The notes under the pieces are model-generated. The model ran no database searches. It was not told the DNA's origin and saw only the letters and a program-made list of their open reading frames with translations. From Ligustrum vulgare (taxonomy: Eukaryota; Streptophyta; Magnoliopsida; Lamiales; Oleaceae): a stretch of 64,000 nt of DNA. The stretch spans positions 43,866,129 to 43,930,128 of the forward strand of contig OY743180.1 of the NCBI GenBank assembly GCA_963555705.1, written 5' to 3'. How positions within the stretch are numbered: position 1 is the stretch's first letter; each line of letters opens with the position of its first letter. A program made the position numbers and the translations under genes. Below, piece after piece: positions 35,900 through 48,764 of the stretch.

Positions 35900-38110
35900 T
35901 CTGTTTGACAAATATGTTTAAAAACAAGAATTTTTCAATACAATTTTCTAAATCAATTTTTTGTCACACATTTTCTCTCTCCATTTTTAACCATATATTT
36001 TACCTAAAGAATATAAAAAAAAATATTTTTAAACACATCTTGATATTCATTATTCAAAATATCATTTACCACACATTCTACAAAATTTTACAAACTACGT
36101 TATTTGAAATGAATGATATCAAACATGGCATGGGGTTAATAATAACATTTTTTAAAAAAAAACTTTACATAGCATACATGTGTGCTCATTAATTGCTCGG
36201 AAAGCAATTTGTGTTAGCCATTTTTTTCCTTATTCTTTCATTTTATTTAAACTTTTTTTCTTGCAACGTATATTTTTGTAATTTAGTATTTTGTAATGTG
36301 TCATTCTTATATTTTATTTTGTCATAATAATTTTTAATGCACGTATAAGTATTAAGTTCTAATCACACATTTTACAAAATTTTTACAAATTACATTATTT
36401 AAAATAACGAGTCTCAAACAAGGGGCTAATAATAACAAGACACATTATTTTAAATAATGAGGTTTGAAATAATAAATTTTTCAGAATGTAAGGTGAAAAG
36501 TAGAGAATTTTTTTAATTTATATGTGAATTATTTTATTGGTAAAATGTAACAGAAAATTAGTTTTTTTTTTTGTTTATTTAAAAAAACAGATGATTTCAA
36601 TAAATTTATATATTAATTATTCAAAATATCATTTACAACACATTCTACAAAAATTTTACAAATCACGTTATTTGAAATGACGGATATCAAACATGGGGCT
36701 AATAATAACACTTTTTTTAAAACTTTACATAGCACACGTGTGCTCATTAATTGCTTGGAAAATAATTTGTGTCAGCCTTTTTTTTTCTTTGCCTTATTCT
36801 TTCATTTCATTTATTTTTTTTTTTAACTTTTTTCTTGCAAAGTATATTTTTGTAATTTGGTCTTTTGTAATGTATTATTTTTATATTTTATTTGTCATAA
36901 TATTTTTTAATACACGTATAAGTATTAAGTTCCTATCACACATTTTATAAAATTTTTAGAAATCACATTATTTAAAATAATGGGTCTCAAACAATGGACT
37001 AATAATAACAAGACGCATTATTTTAAATAATGAAGTTTGAAATATTAAATTTTTCGGAATATAAGTTTAAAATTAGAGAATTTTTTTTTAAAAATTTATA
37101 TGTGGATTATTTTATTGGTAAAATGTGCCAGGAAATGAGTTTTGAAAAGAAAAAAGTTGTTTTCGATAAGTATAGATATTCATTATTCAAAATATCATTT
37201 ACCACTCTTTCTACAAAAATTTTACAAATCATGTTATTTGAAATGACAAATATAAAATATGGGGCTAATAACAACATTTTTTTTTTGCTTTATTCTTTCA
37301 TTTCATTTATTTTTTTTATTAACTTTTTTTTCTTTTGTAATTTGGTCTTTTGTAATGTGTTATTCTTATCTTTTATTTTGTCGTAATAATTTTTAATATA
37401 CGTATAAGTATTAAGTTTCTATCACATTATTGAAAATAACAGGTCTCAAACAGGGGTTAATAATAACACGACACATTATTTTAAATAATGAGGTTTGAAA
37501 TAGCAAATTTTTCAGAATGTAAGATTAAAAGTAGAGATTTTTTATTTATTTTTAGTTTATATACAGATTATTTTATTGGTAAAATGTAGTAGAAAATAAG
37601 TTTTGAAAAAAATGATGTTTTCAATAAGTGTAGAGAAAACGTTTGATTAAAAAGTGGAGAGAAAATGTGTGTGATTAAAAAGTAGTTTGAGAAATTATGT
37701 TGTTTATAAATTGATTTATAAATTGTAATGATTGCATTAAAAATAAAAGCTTATATTTATCTAATTTATGTAATGTTTATTTCATCTTAATATTCACCAT
37801 TCAAAATATCTTTTACAATACATTCTACAAAAATTTTACAAACCATATTATTTGAAGTGACTGGTCTCAAACAAGGGTCTAATAATAAAACGACTCATTA
37901 TTTCAAATAATGAGGTTTGAAATAGTAAATTTTTTAAAAATATAAGTTAAAAGTAGAGAATTTTTTTAGTTTATTTGTAGATTATTTTATTGGTAAGATG
38001 TGGCAAAAAATTAGTTTTTTAAAAAAATGATGTTTTGAATAAGTGGAGAGAAAATCTATGTGATTAAAAAGTAGTTTAAGAAATTATGTTGTTTATAAAT
38101 TGATTTATGC
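35900..38110. repeat. Irregular AT-rich repeat array, block 1
   Basis: The same text recurs several times: ATTTTACAAATCACATTATT, then GGTCTCAAACA, TAATAATAACA and AATAATGAGGTTTGAAATAG. An ACACGTATAAGTATTAAGTT anchor lies near 36,340, 36,912 and 37,400, giving spacings of about 480-575 bp. Units differ by indels. No coding sequence is present; the open frames of up to 118 codons here are Phe/Ile/Lys-rich products of base composition. The same family forms block 2 at 45.2-47.2 kb. Confidence 0.75.
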
Positions 38111-38215
38111 GATATACGATTTTCAGTATTATTTTCTAATAACTCCAACATTGCATGTGTCATATCATGATAATTGCTAGATTTACGTAATTATTATTTT
38201 TGACTATTTGATTTT

Positions 38216-38417
38216 GGGTCCATTCGGCGGCGCCCTTTAATTTGGCTAGAAGACAAAAAAAAAAAAAAATCAAAAATTTAATTTACACAATTTTTCATAC
38301 CACTTTTTAACCATCCATATTTTCTCTCAACAATTTTTAACTATTCATCTTACCTAGAAAACACAAATAAACCAACAAAACAATTTACATTACATTTAAA
38401 TGGAGCCGAACAGAGCC
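38216..38417. mobile_element. MITE with CATTCGGCGGC termini
   Basis: The left end GGGTCCATTCGGCGGCG resembles the reverse complement of the right end, GGCTCTGTTCGGCTCCA. The interior contains CCACTTTTTAACCATCCATA and TCTTACCTAGAAAACACAAA, the signature of the dispersed hAT-like MITE family of this window. Confidence 0.6.
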
Positions 38418-38576
38418 TTTATAAGTAAAAAAATATAATTTATTGGTTAAATACAAGTATTCGTTGGTTTAAGTTAAACACGCATTTATAATTATTGTGA
38501 ATGACATTTTTTAATGAAAGTTGGGAAAACTTAAATCCGAGAGGAAAATGCAAAAATCGTGAGAAATATATTGATG

Positions 38577-40251
38577 TCTTCTACAAAATTAATATTGTAC
38601 CATAATATTACATCAAACATGATATTATGGCTGCACAAAAAAATCGCGAAATTGCAAACCAAACTTAACTCCTTGGTTTGAAATCGCATGGACCCATGGT
38701 TTTATTTTCCTCAAACCGAAACAAAACATTTCAAAATGGTTTGGTTTAAGTTTTTATTTTCAAAAATCGCAATAAATCGAACCAAACCGCTTTTATTTTT
38801 TAATTAAAAAATTAATTTTATTAATTTGAATTTACTTTCCACAAAAAAAAGAGTCAAATTTAACTAATAAAATAAAATTATCATTTATATATTTTCTTGT
38901 TTTCATTGTATTGTGATGATCTCAGAAAAAAATCGCTAGTGTTTGAAGTTGGAGATTTTGTTTATTCTTTACGTAGGAATAAATTTCAGTAGTCATCTAA
39001 TGTAAATTTCCTATGAAATCCCAATTGATTGTTTAGCAAACTTAATCTCCCGATACAAGATTTTCACAAAATTTTGTAAGCCTTCGAAATCACAAATGCC
39101 CTTCCTACTTGACTTCCATAAGTGATGAATGATGCAACCTAAGAAAGATGAGAGTTTTTGAAAACTCATTTCCTTAATAAGGACATTTTTAGGAATAATT
39201 GATACATCGATGATGACCCCTATAGTTTGAGAAAAAAGTTCTATTATCAGATCAAGAGACGAATTAGTTACGACATCTTTACTATTTTCTTACTGACTAA
39301 TGATTTTTATGAATCAGTATGATGACCAATCTCATACAAGGAAATCCACAAACCACTCAACCAAAGTTGCTCAATCCCATTTACTATAACCTCAAATAAC
39401 CTACGTTAGGAAGATATTCAAAAATCATTGATAAGAAGAAAAAAAACGTAATCAAAAAATAAAATCAGGTTTCTCAACTTCATATTATACTTGAAACTTT
39501 ATATAACCAACCCCAAAAAAGCTCCATTCCAGTAGGCCAAAATTTTAATTCATCGATCAGAAGCCAATCAATTGTTTAAGCTCATCTCTTACTGCGTGGA
39601 AGCGACATGTATTTATAGCCTCAGTGAGATTGACATCAAAAGAGAAATTCTTAATAATATAATGTGCTTTATGAATGATAATCAATCACAATTAGATATA
39701 TATGTATATGTGACTGGTACATTTAATGCTATGTTATCAACTTATCACTTGCAAGGGTAACAAGATAAACAAAAAATCAATGAATGTTAATATATTAATT
39801 TATATTAACTTATTTTAGTTTTATATATTAAGAAATACGAATTAATTTGATATCTAAAATTTGTTATATTATGTAGATAGGTAAAACATAGATTAAAATC
39901 GAATCAAACTGCCTAAAATAGTTTGGCTTGAAAATATGTCACAATCCACCCAAATTGGATCGCGTTCACCCCTCCATGATATACCCTTAAAATAAATTAC
40001 TAAAAATATATTTTCTTTAAAATTAATAATAGCTCATAAAATATATAAATTGACTTACTATTCAAAAAAGCTATTATAAATTGAATTAGTTATATTATTT
40101 ATTAAAATTTAATGGTTATTTTAATATAATATTATTTTCATGCATTTTGAATTTGTGTTAATTATTATATATAAGTATTAAAGTTTTATAAATACTTATC
40201 GAAATTAATATTTTTAAATAGTTTTCGTGCGTCGCAAGGAAGAAATGCTAG
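38577..40251 (+). mobile_element. Helitron copy A, carrying a hAT insertion
   Basis: The sequence from about 38,577 (AAAATTAATATTGTACCATA) to the 3' terminus at 40,251 (GTGCGTCGCAAGG hairpin region, then ATGCTAG before T) is collinear with 48,088-48,435, except for the insert at 38,626-39,974. Without the insert it is about 330 bp. It is a short non-autonomous Helitron. The exact 5' TC end is uncertain. Confidence 0.65.
38618..39982. mobile_element. hAT-like element with 8-bp target duplication
   Basis: The element at 38,626-39,974 (1,349 bp) is flanked by CATGATAT at 38,618-38,625 and 39,975-39,982. The related Helitron at 48,129-48,136 has a single TATGATAT, the empty site. Ends (TATGGCTGCAC and the reverse complement GAGGGGTGAAC) fit the TAGGGGTG-type hAT ends. 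The interior carries AAACCAAACC-style words near both ends and no transposase. Confidence 0.8.
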
Positions 40252-40259
40252 TTTAATTT

Positions 40260-40510
40260 AATATTAAATGAAGATAGCCGCCACCGCCCAAGAATCCTCC
40301 AGAAATCTCTCCCGAAATGCCAACAATAATAATGTGGGACCCATCATATAATTATGACTATTGTCTTGTTGCTTGTGATATTTACTACTACTATTTACAT
40401 CTCAAAGAGTCTCATCTTGCTGTGCAGATTGCATCTATATCATATTTGAAAGTGAAAAACTTGACCAATTTTTTATTGTTTTTCCCGCCCAGCTTCCTTT
40501 TTTTTTTTAA
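40260..40510. other. Unassigned AT-rich spacer
   Basis: A short stretch between two Helitron termini. A similar segment (TTTCCCGCCCAGCTTCCTT) recurs near 44,868. No gene is seen. Confidence 0.4.
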
Positions 40511-40643
40511 ATACAGTAGTGAATCACCTGTGCGATGCACGAAAAAAAACGTCTAGATAAAAATAATTCAATGTGAAATTAGATGAATCATTTAGATAAA
40601 ATAAATAAATTTTGTAAATAAGAGATATCATCATTTATTGATT

Positions 40644-41060
40644 TCATATAATTACAAATTCTGGAATACTTCTTTGTACATAACATTGTTTATTAATTTT
40701 ATCACAAATCAATAACTTTAATCCTGAACGATTTGTCACCCTAGAAATCACAACATAAAGTTGTCCATGTGTAAACACCAGCTGTTTAAGAAAAAGTCCC
40801 ACATGCGAACATAATTGTCCCTGACTCTTATTGATAGTAATGACATAGGACGCCATCAATGGAAATTGTCTTCTTTGAAATCTAATAGGTTTTCTAGAAT
40901 CATAAGGACTCAACGATATCATTGGAATAAAGAACTTGTGTCCTGCATTGATCTTAGAAAGAATTTGATCTTATAGAACATGATCGCCAAGTTTTGTAAC
41001 TATCAACCTTGTTCCATTGCACAATCCCTGTGTATGATCAATATTTCATAGAAAGAACTT
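40644..41060 (-). pseudogene. Helitron PIF1-type helicase, C-terminal fragment
   Basis: The minus-strand frame ending at 40,644 reads RRQFPLMASYVITINKSQGQ, then FTHGQLYVVISRVTNRSGLK and LLICD. These are the last helicase motifs (V and VI) of Helitron/PIF1 helicases, which unwind DNA during rolling-circle transposition. Just upstream, in a frame broken by a stop, is GLCNGTRLIVTKLGDHV, another conserved helicase segment. The Walker A and B motifs are missing. The fragment is inactive. Confidence 0.85.
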
Positions 41061-41464
41061 GTGTCCTTCACTTATCCGATGCAACGGTCCACCATGTGGC
41101 GTAATAACGATATCCCTATGGCCAAGTCGTGTATCTAAATCCACCGACAATCAATTTGGAAATTTCATCGACAATATGAAAATCATATTGGCTATCACCG
41201 GTCGCCCACCAACCAATAAGTATAAGTATTACATTTGAAATATTTTCCCCAATCATCTTTTCTCAAACCAACTTAAATTTCCTTAACAATTTGTTGTATT
41301 TGTCTAGCATATTTTTCAAATAAAGAAATTATACAATCATGCAATATTGAAACGCATGATTTACTCCTATCAAGGGACATTAAAAGATATAAACTAAATT
41401 TCAAACTATAACAACAAAATTATCCGTAAAAAATATAAATATAAAAGCAATAAATACATAATAC

Positions 41465-41740
41465 GTACCCCATGACCCTTTTACTGCTTTCAAGCTCTTC
41501 ACATTGTGAACAATGTAAAGCGAGCAACTTGTAGAGCTGACCCATCATCGGCAACAGACTCCCAATCTTATGACAATTTTTGCCATGTAATCTGAAGACA
41601 GGAGGGCATCATTTAGCCCATTATCTAATCCCCCCATAGAAGTGAACGAAAATATCATATTATATGTCCGAATGTTCTCAACGAAATTCTTAATCCTGTC
41701 GTCCCTACCATATAACAAAATTTTCAAAAATAAGATGATG
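41465..41740 (-). pseudogene. Helitron Rep N-terminal domain fragment
   Basis: The minus strand reads KNFVENIRTYNMIFSFTSMG and then, in a shifted frame, FRLHGKNCHKIGSLLP. Both are signatures of the Helitron-like N domain that precedes the rolling-circle HUH nuclease. The HUH and catalytic Tyr motifs are absent, because the sequence jumps to the helicase end within about 400 bp. Confidence 0.8.
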
Positions 41741-41786
41741 ATCTTCCATAAGAGGAATCTTCACTTTCTCTTGTATACAACAAAGT

Positions 41787-42777
41787 AAGGGTGAATAAAT
41801 AAACCGCGAAATCGAATTAAACAACAACAAATGGTTTGGTTTGGTTCGGCTTGGAAAAATTCAAAACCGCCTTAAACGATTTGGTTTATGTTTCAATTTT
41901 CAAAACCACGATTTCAAACCACCAATCAGCCAAATTGTTTTTAAAAAAATAAAAAAATAAAAATAAAGGCAAACGTTCAATTAAAAAAACGCAACACACT
42001 TTTTACTGTCAACAAATCAAAATTAAGTCAAAGATTAATTTGTTCAAATTCACAATCATTTGGAAATAATTCTTGCTCCTACAATTCATAATCATCATCC
42101 AAGACAATAGGTATAAGAAACAAATTCGATAATCATAAAAAAAGAAAAAAAAAACTAAAATTTTGAGATTGACAAAGATGCATCAAATTCATGTATTATA
42201 GGTTTTTGCAATATTTATACAACGTAATTATTTTTTTTTATGAAAATTATAATATAGCATTGATCATCTCAATTTTCAGTTAAGTAAATCGGGAGATAAT
42301 TCACTTATTATTGTAGAAATTTAAGAATCATAAATATTAAATTAAAATATAACAATTAAAATCATGTCATAGTTAATTATTTTTTAAAATTTAGACTTAA
42401 CAATTATGAAAAAAAAAGAACCATTAATAACTATATAATTTCAAAACAATATAAATAAATCTGTTAACCGTTAATGTAAAAAATGTGATATGAGACTTTC
42501 TGGAATAAAAATAATAATTAAATGTAATTGTAAATAAAATTACTTTGATAAATAATTTGATATAGAAAAGAAGGTTATTATGTATATGTAACAAATAACT
42601 TGAAAATATGATTATTTAAAACAAAATTTAGTACAACTTAATTAAATCTTCGATATAAATGTAAATGAAAATTCGAAATTGGTTTTGTATTTCTAACCGA
42701 AATTATTCATCCATAAGATTTGAGACCAATAAAATATCACAATAATTTTAAAACTGAGAGAGCTAATCCACCCCTGC
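41787..42777. mobile_element. hAT-like non-autonomous element
   Basis: The left end GTAAGGGTGAATAAATAAACC resembles the reverse complement of the right end (GCAGGGGTGGATTAGC). The left arm carries AAATGGTTTGGTTTGG-like words as at 38.6 kb. No transposase is seen. CAAAG occurs outside both ends but a full 8-bp duplication is not clear. Confidence 0.5.
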
Positions 42778-43040
42778 AAAGCTCTTCTTCTTCTTTTTTT
42801 TTTGGTATATAAAACTACCCATTAAAATGTTATGTGCCCAAATAAGTTTAATATTTGAGAAAAAAAACGCATGATGTAATTGAAAGTACTATTTCTTTGG
42901 ATTTTGTTTTTATACTGCTTATATGAATTGCATAATTCCACTTAGAAATAGGATTATGGTTATATCAACCATAACCATAATTATAAGAACATATATAAAT
43001 GAAGTTTCAAAACACAAATAGTTAAACTTATTGTAATAAT

Positions 43041-44760
43041 ATAATTAATTATATTATTATACATAAAATCTATATAATAATAGCAAAGGAAGTCATAAAT
43101 GAAGTTCTCATATCATATCTTCATACATAAAATAGTTTTTAATTAAAATATTAAACTCAAGTAAATTAAAACAATGGTTTGAACATTATTGTTGTGAAAT
43201 AGTTAGTACTATATGTTTGTATAAATGAGTGAACTTTAAATGGGGTTTACAATTAAATTTCGAAAATGTTAAAACCATTAGAAAAACGAAAATCAATAAT
43301 TACTATTTAATTATGATAGAAACAAACAGCTTTTATTATAAAAACTTAATTGCGATAGAAACAAACAGATTTTGAAAATAACAGCAAGAAAGAAATTAAA
43401 GAAAATTGGATCTTGAGGCAGATTATTGGGAAAGATTAGAAGATTAGTGTGATACATTAACTACAACATATCAATAAAAAAGCTTTGGAAAAGACCCATC
43501 AACATAAAAAAGGGGAAAAAATTCAATATATGTAGTAGAGTACCTAAGTTTTGGCAAGAAACTGTATAATTGACCCAAATTGACTCAGCTAATTTTATAT
43601 ATTTATAGAATATAGATATAGATAATATAATTAATTATATTACTATACATAAAATCTATATAATAATAACACATGAAGGCATAAATGAAGTTCTTATATC
43701 CTATCTTCATACATAAAATAGTTTTTAATTAAAAATACTAAACTCACGTAAATTAAAACAATGGTTTGACATTATTGTTGTGAAACCATTAGTACTATAT
43801 GTTTGTATAAATGAGTGAACTTTAAATGGGGTTTAAAATTAAATTTCGAAAATGTTAAAACTATACGAAAAACGAAAATCAATAATTACTATTTAATTAT
43901 GATAGAAACAAACAGATTTAATTATAAAAATTTAATTATAATAGAAACAAACAGATTTTGAAAATAACAGCAAGAAAAAAATTAAAGAAAATCGGATCTT
44001 GAGGCAGATTATTGTGAACACATTAACTACAACAGACCAATAAAAAAAACTTTGGAAAAGACCCATCAACATAAAAAAGGGAAAAAAAAATTCAATATAT
44101 ATAGAGTACCTAAGTTTTGGAAGGAAACTGTATAATTGACCCAAGTTAACTTAACTACTTTTATATATATTATTATATATAGAATATAGATATAGATAAT
44201 ATAATTAATTATATTATTATACATAAAATATATATAATAATAACACAGGAAGGCATAAATGAAGTTCTCATATCCTATCATCATACATAAAATAGTTTTT
44301 AATTAAAATATTAAACTCAAGTAAATTAAAACAATGGTTTGAACATTATTGTTGTGAAACAGTTTGTACTATATGTTTGTATAAATGAGTGAACTTTAAA
44401 TGGGGTTTAGAATTAAATTTCGAAAATGTTAAAATCATTAGAAAAACGAAAAACGAAAATCAATAATTACTATTTAATTATGATAGAAACAAACAGATTT
44501 AATTATAAAAATTTAATTATGATAGAAACAAACAGATTTTGAAAATAACAGCAAGAAAAAAATTTTAAAAATTGAATCTTGAGCCAGATTATTGGGCAGG
44601 ATTAGAAGATTAGTGTAACACATTAGCTACAGCAGGCCAATAAAAAAAGCTTTGGAAAAGACCCATCAACATAAAAAAGGGAAAAAAATTCAATGTGTAG
44701 AGTACCTAAATTTTGGGGGGGAAATTGTATAATTGACCCAAGTTGACTCAGCTACTTTTA
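43041..44760. repeat. Triplicated repeat of about 580 bp
   Basis: Three head-to-tail units start with ATAATTAATTATATTA at 43,041, 43,627 and 44,201, giving periods of 586 and 574 bp. Each unit contains TATGTTTGTATAAATGAGTG, GAACTTTAAATGGGGTTTA, GATAGAAACAAACAGATTT and AAAGACCCATCAACATAAAA. Differences are point changes and small indels; one unit has extra poly(A). No convincing reading frame is present. Confidence 0.9.
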
Positions 44761-44989
44761 TAAATTAATATAAAAAAGTGACAATTAATTGCTTTGAAGC
44801 AATTAATTAAAGGATACTTCTATATTATATTTGAAAGTGAAGTGTTGACCAATTTTTATTATTATTTTTCCCGCCCAGCTTCCTTACTTTTTTTTTAATA
44901 AAATACGTTATTCGGGTTCATTAATTTCTTTGATGCAATTAATTAAAGAAGCGGTTGACACAATTTTAATTTTAATTTTTTTTTGGGGC

Positions 44990-45185
44990 ACCATAAGCCT
45001 CCTTTTGGTAATATATTAGATTTATAAATTGGCTTATTTATAATTTTTTGAGATAAAAAATAGTAGTTGAAATTTGGAAAGAAAAAATGTGTGTGGTTAA
45101 AAAATGGTTTAGGAAATTATGTGATTTATAAACATGTTTATAACCATTTTTTGACTTTTACTAAACACATGCTTATTCTTTCATT
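44990..45185. mobile_element. MITE-like copy (CATAAGCCTCC)
   Basis: The ends CATAAGCCTCCTTTTGGTAA and TTTACTAAACACATGCTTAT are imperfect inverted repeats. The interior carries TTGAAATTTGG and GTGTGTGGTTAAAAAATGG. A sister copy lies at 48,985-49,172. Confidence 0.55.
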
Positions 45186-47165
45186 TCATTTATTTATCTT
45201 TTTAATTTTTGTCTTGTTATATATATTTTTATAATCTGATCTTTTGTAATGTGTCATTCTTATCTTTTATTTTGTCATAATAATTTTTAATACATATAAG
45301 TATTAAGTTTCGATCACACATTCTACAAAAATTTTACAAATCACATTATTAAAAATAACGGGTCTCAAACAGGGGGTTAATAATAACACGACACATTATT
45401 TTAAATAATGAAGTTTGAAATAGTAAATTTTTCAGAATGTAAGGTTAGAAGTAGATTTTTTTTTTTTTTAGTTCATGTGTAGATTATTTTATGGTAAAAT
45501 TTGGCAGAAAATGAGTTTTGAAAACAAAATGATGTTTTGAATAAGTGTAAAGAAAACGTATGATTAAAAGTGGAAAGAAAATTTGTGTGGTTAAAAATTA
45601 ATTTAAGAAATTATGTTGTTTATAAATTGATTTATAAATTGTAATGATTGCATTAAACACAAAAGCTTATATTTATCTAATTTATGCAATTTCTATTTCA
45701 TCTTGATATTCATTTTTCAAAATATCATTTACTACACGTTCTACAAAATTTTTACAAACCACGTTATTTGACATGACGACCCTCAAACAGTACAAGATAC
45801 ATTATTTCAAATAATGAAGTTTGAAATAGTATTTTTATTTTTTTTATAAGAATCTAAGGTTCAAAGTAGAAAAAAATTTAGTTTATTTGTGTATTATTTT
45901 ATTGGTAAAATGTGCAAGAAAATGAGTTTTGAAACAAAATGATGTTTTGAATAAGTGGAGAGAAAATGTATATGTTTAAGAAGTAGTTTAAGAAATTATG
46001 TTGTTTATTGCTTTGAAAGTAATTTAATGGTGTCAGCTGCTACGTACCATTTTTATTTTTATTTTTGCCTTATCATTTATTTTTCTTTTTAACTTTTTTT
46101 TTTTTTGTCTTGCTATCTATATTTTTATAATTTTGTCTTTTGTTATGTGTCATTCTTATCTTTTATTTTTTCATAATAATTTTTAATACACGTATAAGTA
46201 TTTAGTTTCGATCACACATTCTACAAAAATTTTACAAATCACATTAATTAAAAATAAATGGGTCTCAAACAGGGGGCTAATAATAACACGACAAATTATT
46301 TTAAATAATGAGGTTTGAAATAGTGAATTTTTCAGAATGTAAGATTAGAAGTTCGTGTGTTGATTATTTTATTGGTAAAATTTGGCAGAAAATGAGTTTT
46401 GAAAACAAAATGATGTTTTGAACAATTGTAGAAAAAACGTGTGAATAAAAGTGGTGAGAAAATGTGTGTTGTTAAAAAATAGTTTGAGAAATTATGTTGT
46501 TTATAAATTGTAATGATTGCATTAAAAACAAAATCTTATATTTATCTAATTTATGCAATTTCTATTTCATCTTGATATTCATTTTTCAAAATATCATCTA
46601 CTACACATTTTACAGAAATTTTTCAAATCATGTTATTTGAAATGATGGGCCTCAAACAGGACACGACAAATTATTTCAAATAATGAGGTTTGAAAGTGTA
46701 AATTTTTTTAGTTTTTTTTAAAATTATTTTATTGGTCAAACGTGGCATAAAATGAGTTTTAAAAAAATAATGATGTTTCGAATAAGTGGAGAGAAAATGT
46801 GTGTGGTTAAAAAATATTTTAAGAAATTATGTTATTTATAGATTGATTTATAAATTGTAATAATTGCATTAAAAAACATAAGATTTTATTTATCTAATTT
46901 ATGTAATGTCTATTTTGTCTTGATATTCATTTTTCAAAATATCATTTACTATAAATTCTATAAAAAATTTATAAACCATATTATTTGAAATGACGAATCT
47001 CAAATAAGGGGGCTAATAATAACAAGACACATTATTTCAAATAACAAGGTTTGAAATAGTAATTTTTTTTCTTCAGAATGTATGGTTGAAAGTAGAGAAT
47101 TTTTTTAGTTTATTTTTACATTATTTTATTGGTAAAATGTGGTAGAAAATTAGTTTTAGAATTTC
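45185..47165. repeat. Irregular AT-rich repeat array, block 2
   Basis: Units share the words of block 1 (CACGACACATTATTTTAAAT, GAAATTATGTTGTTTATAAA, TTCATTTTTCAAAATATCAT). The TAATTTTTAATACA anchor near 45,275 and 46,178 is about 900 bp apart, with extra half-units between. No coding sequence is present. Confidence 0.75.
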
Positions 47166-47169
47166 ATAA

Positions 47170-47690
47170 CTTTCCACATATCCTCAATTTGGAATTTTAT
47201 AGAATCTATCAAAATTCAAAGTCCTCAATATGAATTTTTATTAATTCCACAAGGTGTCGATGTCCTAAAAAATCTATGGATTTCAATGGTTTTCTAATAT
47301 GAATGAAATTGTAAGGATTTTGATTGATTTTAAACCATAAATATGAAGGCAAGATTCCTCAACAAATCCGACCATGACCCTCGGATTTCCAATTCCATGA
47401 TCCCACGAAATTTCCAATTCCTCTTTTTTTCCTATAAAAATAGAAAAAAAAAAACACCAAATGATCCTTATTATTTTTTTTTTTTCATTTTCTTTATAAT
47501 GAATGTACTGGGTTTACGATCCTTATTAATTTGACAATCATAATCCAACAACTCTGGAAGGTGACAATTGTCTGTACTGAAGGGAAAAATACCATTTTTA
47601 GTAATAAAATTTTACCAATTTGTTTGTGATAATCTATAAAAAAAATTAATATAATTGAAAATTTGAATTTAATTATTTAAATGCAATTGA
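47170..47690. other. Unassigned AT-rich sequence
   Basis: No gene is recognised. The text includes a short segment with inverted words, AAATTCATATTGAGG-like and CCTCAATTTGGAATT, which may be another decayed MITE. Confidence 0.35.
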
Positions 47691-47694
47691 TTGT

Positions 47695-47875
47695 TTTAGG
47701 CTTCGTTCAATAAAATTTAAAATTTCAAATTATAATGAATACAATTTTCCAAACCACTTTTAAACTCATACATTTTCTCTCTCCAATTTTTAGCCACACA
47801 CTTTACCTATAAAATCAAAATAATACATATTGTAAATCAAATTTCATTTATTTCAGCATCCAACCGGAGTCTTAA
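47695..47875. mobile_element. MITE of the TTTTTAACCACACA family
   Basis: The ends TAGGCTTCGTTCAATAAA and CAGCATCCAACCGGAGTCTTA are loosely inverted. The interior has TTTTCTCTCTCCAATTTTTA and GCCACACACTTTACCTA. Confidence 0.5.
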
Positions 47876-48087
47876 TTGATTTTTTTGAAAATACTTCATG
47901 TTTTGAAGGAAATGCTTGAATTATTATTATTTTTTTAAAAAAATTAAAACTAGACAATGTTATATATTTTATTTTCTAACAGTTCGAATATTCTTGCTTT
48001 TTTTTTTTTTTTTTTATAACCTTAGGTCTCAAGTTCACGTTCAACTTGCTCAACAAAAAATAATGTACAAACAAACTAATATATTTC

Positions 48088-48435
48088 GCCTTCCACGAAA
48101 TTAATATTGTATCATAATATTACATCAAATATGATATACCATTAAATAAACTACTAAATTTACATTTTCTTTGAAATTATAATAGCTTCTAAAAGTTATT
48201 GAAATTAACAGACATGTATTACTTAAATATATAAATTGACTTGTTATTCAAAGAAATTATTATAATTTGAATTAGTTAAATTATTTAATAAATTTTAATA
48301 GTTATTGTGATATAATATCATTTTTCATACATTTTGAATTTTTTTTAATTATGTATGAGTATTAAAGTTTTACAAATACTTATTGAAATTGATATTTTTG
48401 AATAATTTTCGTGCATCGCACGGGAAAAATACTAG
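48088..48435 (+). mobile_element. Helitron copy B (empty site)
   Basis: Collinear with copy A at 38,577-40,251 but lacking its hAT insert. It ends with the hairpin GTGCATCGCAC, then GGGAAAAATACTAG before TT at 48,435. It is short, non-autonomous and non-coding. Confidence 0.7.
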
Positions 48436-48764
48436 TTGTGCCAAAAATAAACAAAGGATAATTGCCACTGGAGAAAAAAAGTTGTTGTAAGAAGGCTCTA
48501 AGACCCTATAAATATTTGTTGGATTAAAATTAAAAATACATTTACGATTATTATTTATAAAAGAAATTTAGAAAAAAAAATTATTATAATTATTAAGATT
48601 AAAAACACGTTTATAATTATTGTGATTAATATAGTTTGAAAATAAATAAATAAAATCATTCAACTTTTACTTCCTAATATGTCAATTAAAAATGGGTATG
48701 TTCTTCAATGTGCATATTATAAGAATCATTAATTTGTTGATATCAATTCTTTATTACCAATGCA

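Larger units (their letters stand above)
40515..41760 (-). mobile_element. Helitron Rep/helicase remnant
   Basis: On the minus strand, pieces of a Rep-helicase run from about 41,730 down to 40,644. They are followed at 40,545-40,515 by a 3' terminus (hairpin GTGCATCGCAC, then AGGTGATTCACTACTG), a diverged version of the usual CTAG end. The spacing and orientation make this the 3' half of a formerly autonomous Helitron with a large internal deletion. Confidence 0.75.

Noticed and set aside
36693..37386. Phe/Ile-rich frames resembling membrane proteins
   Set aside because: They arise from AT-rich repeat units that occur many times in different frames; no start context or conservation supports coding.
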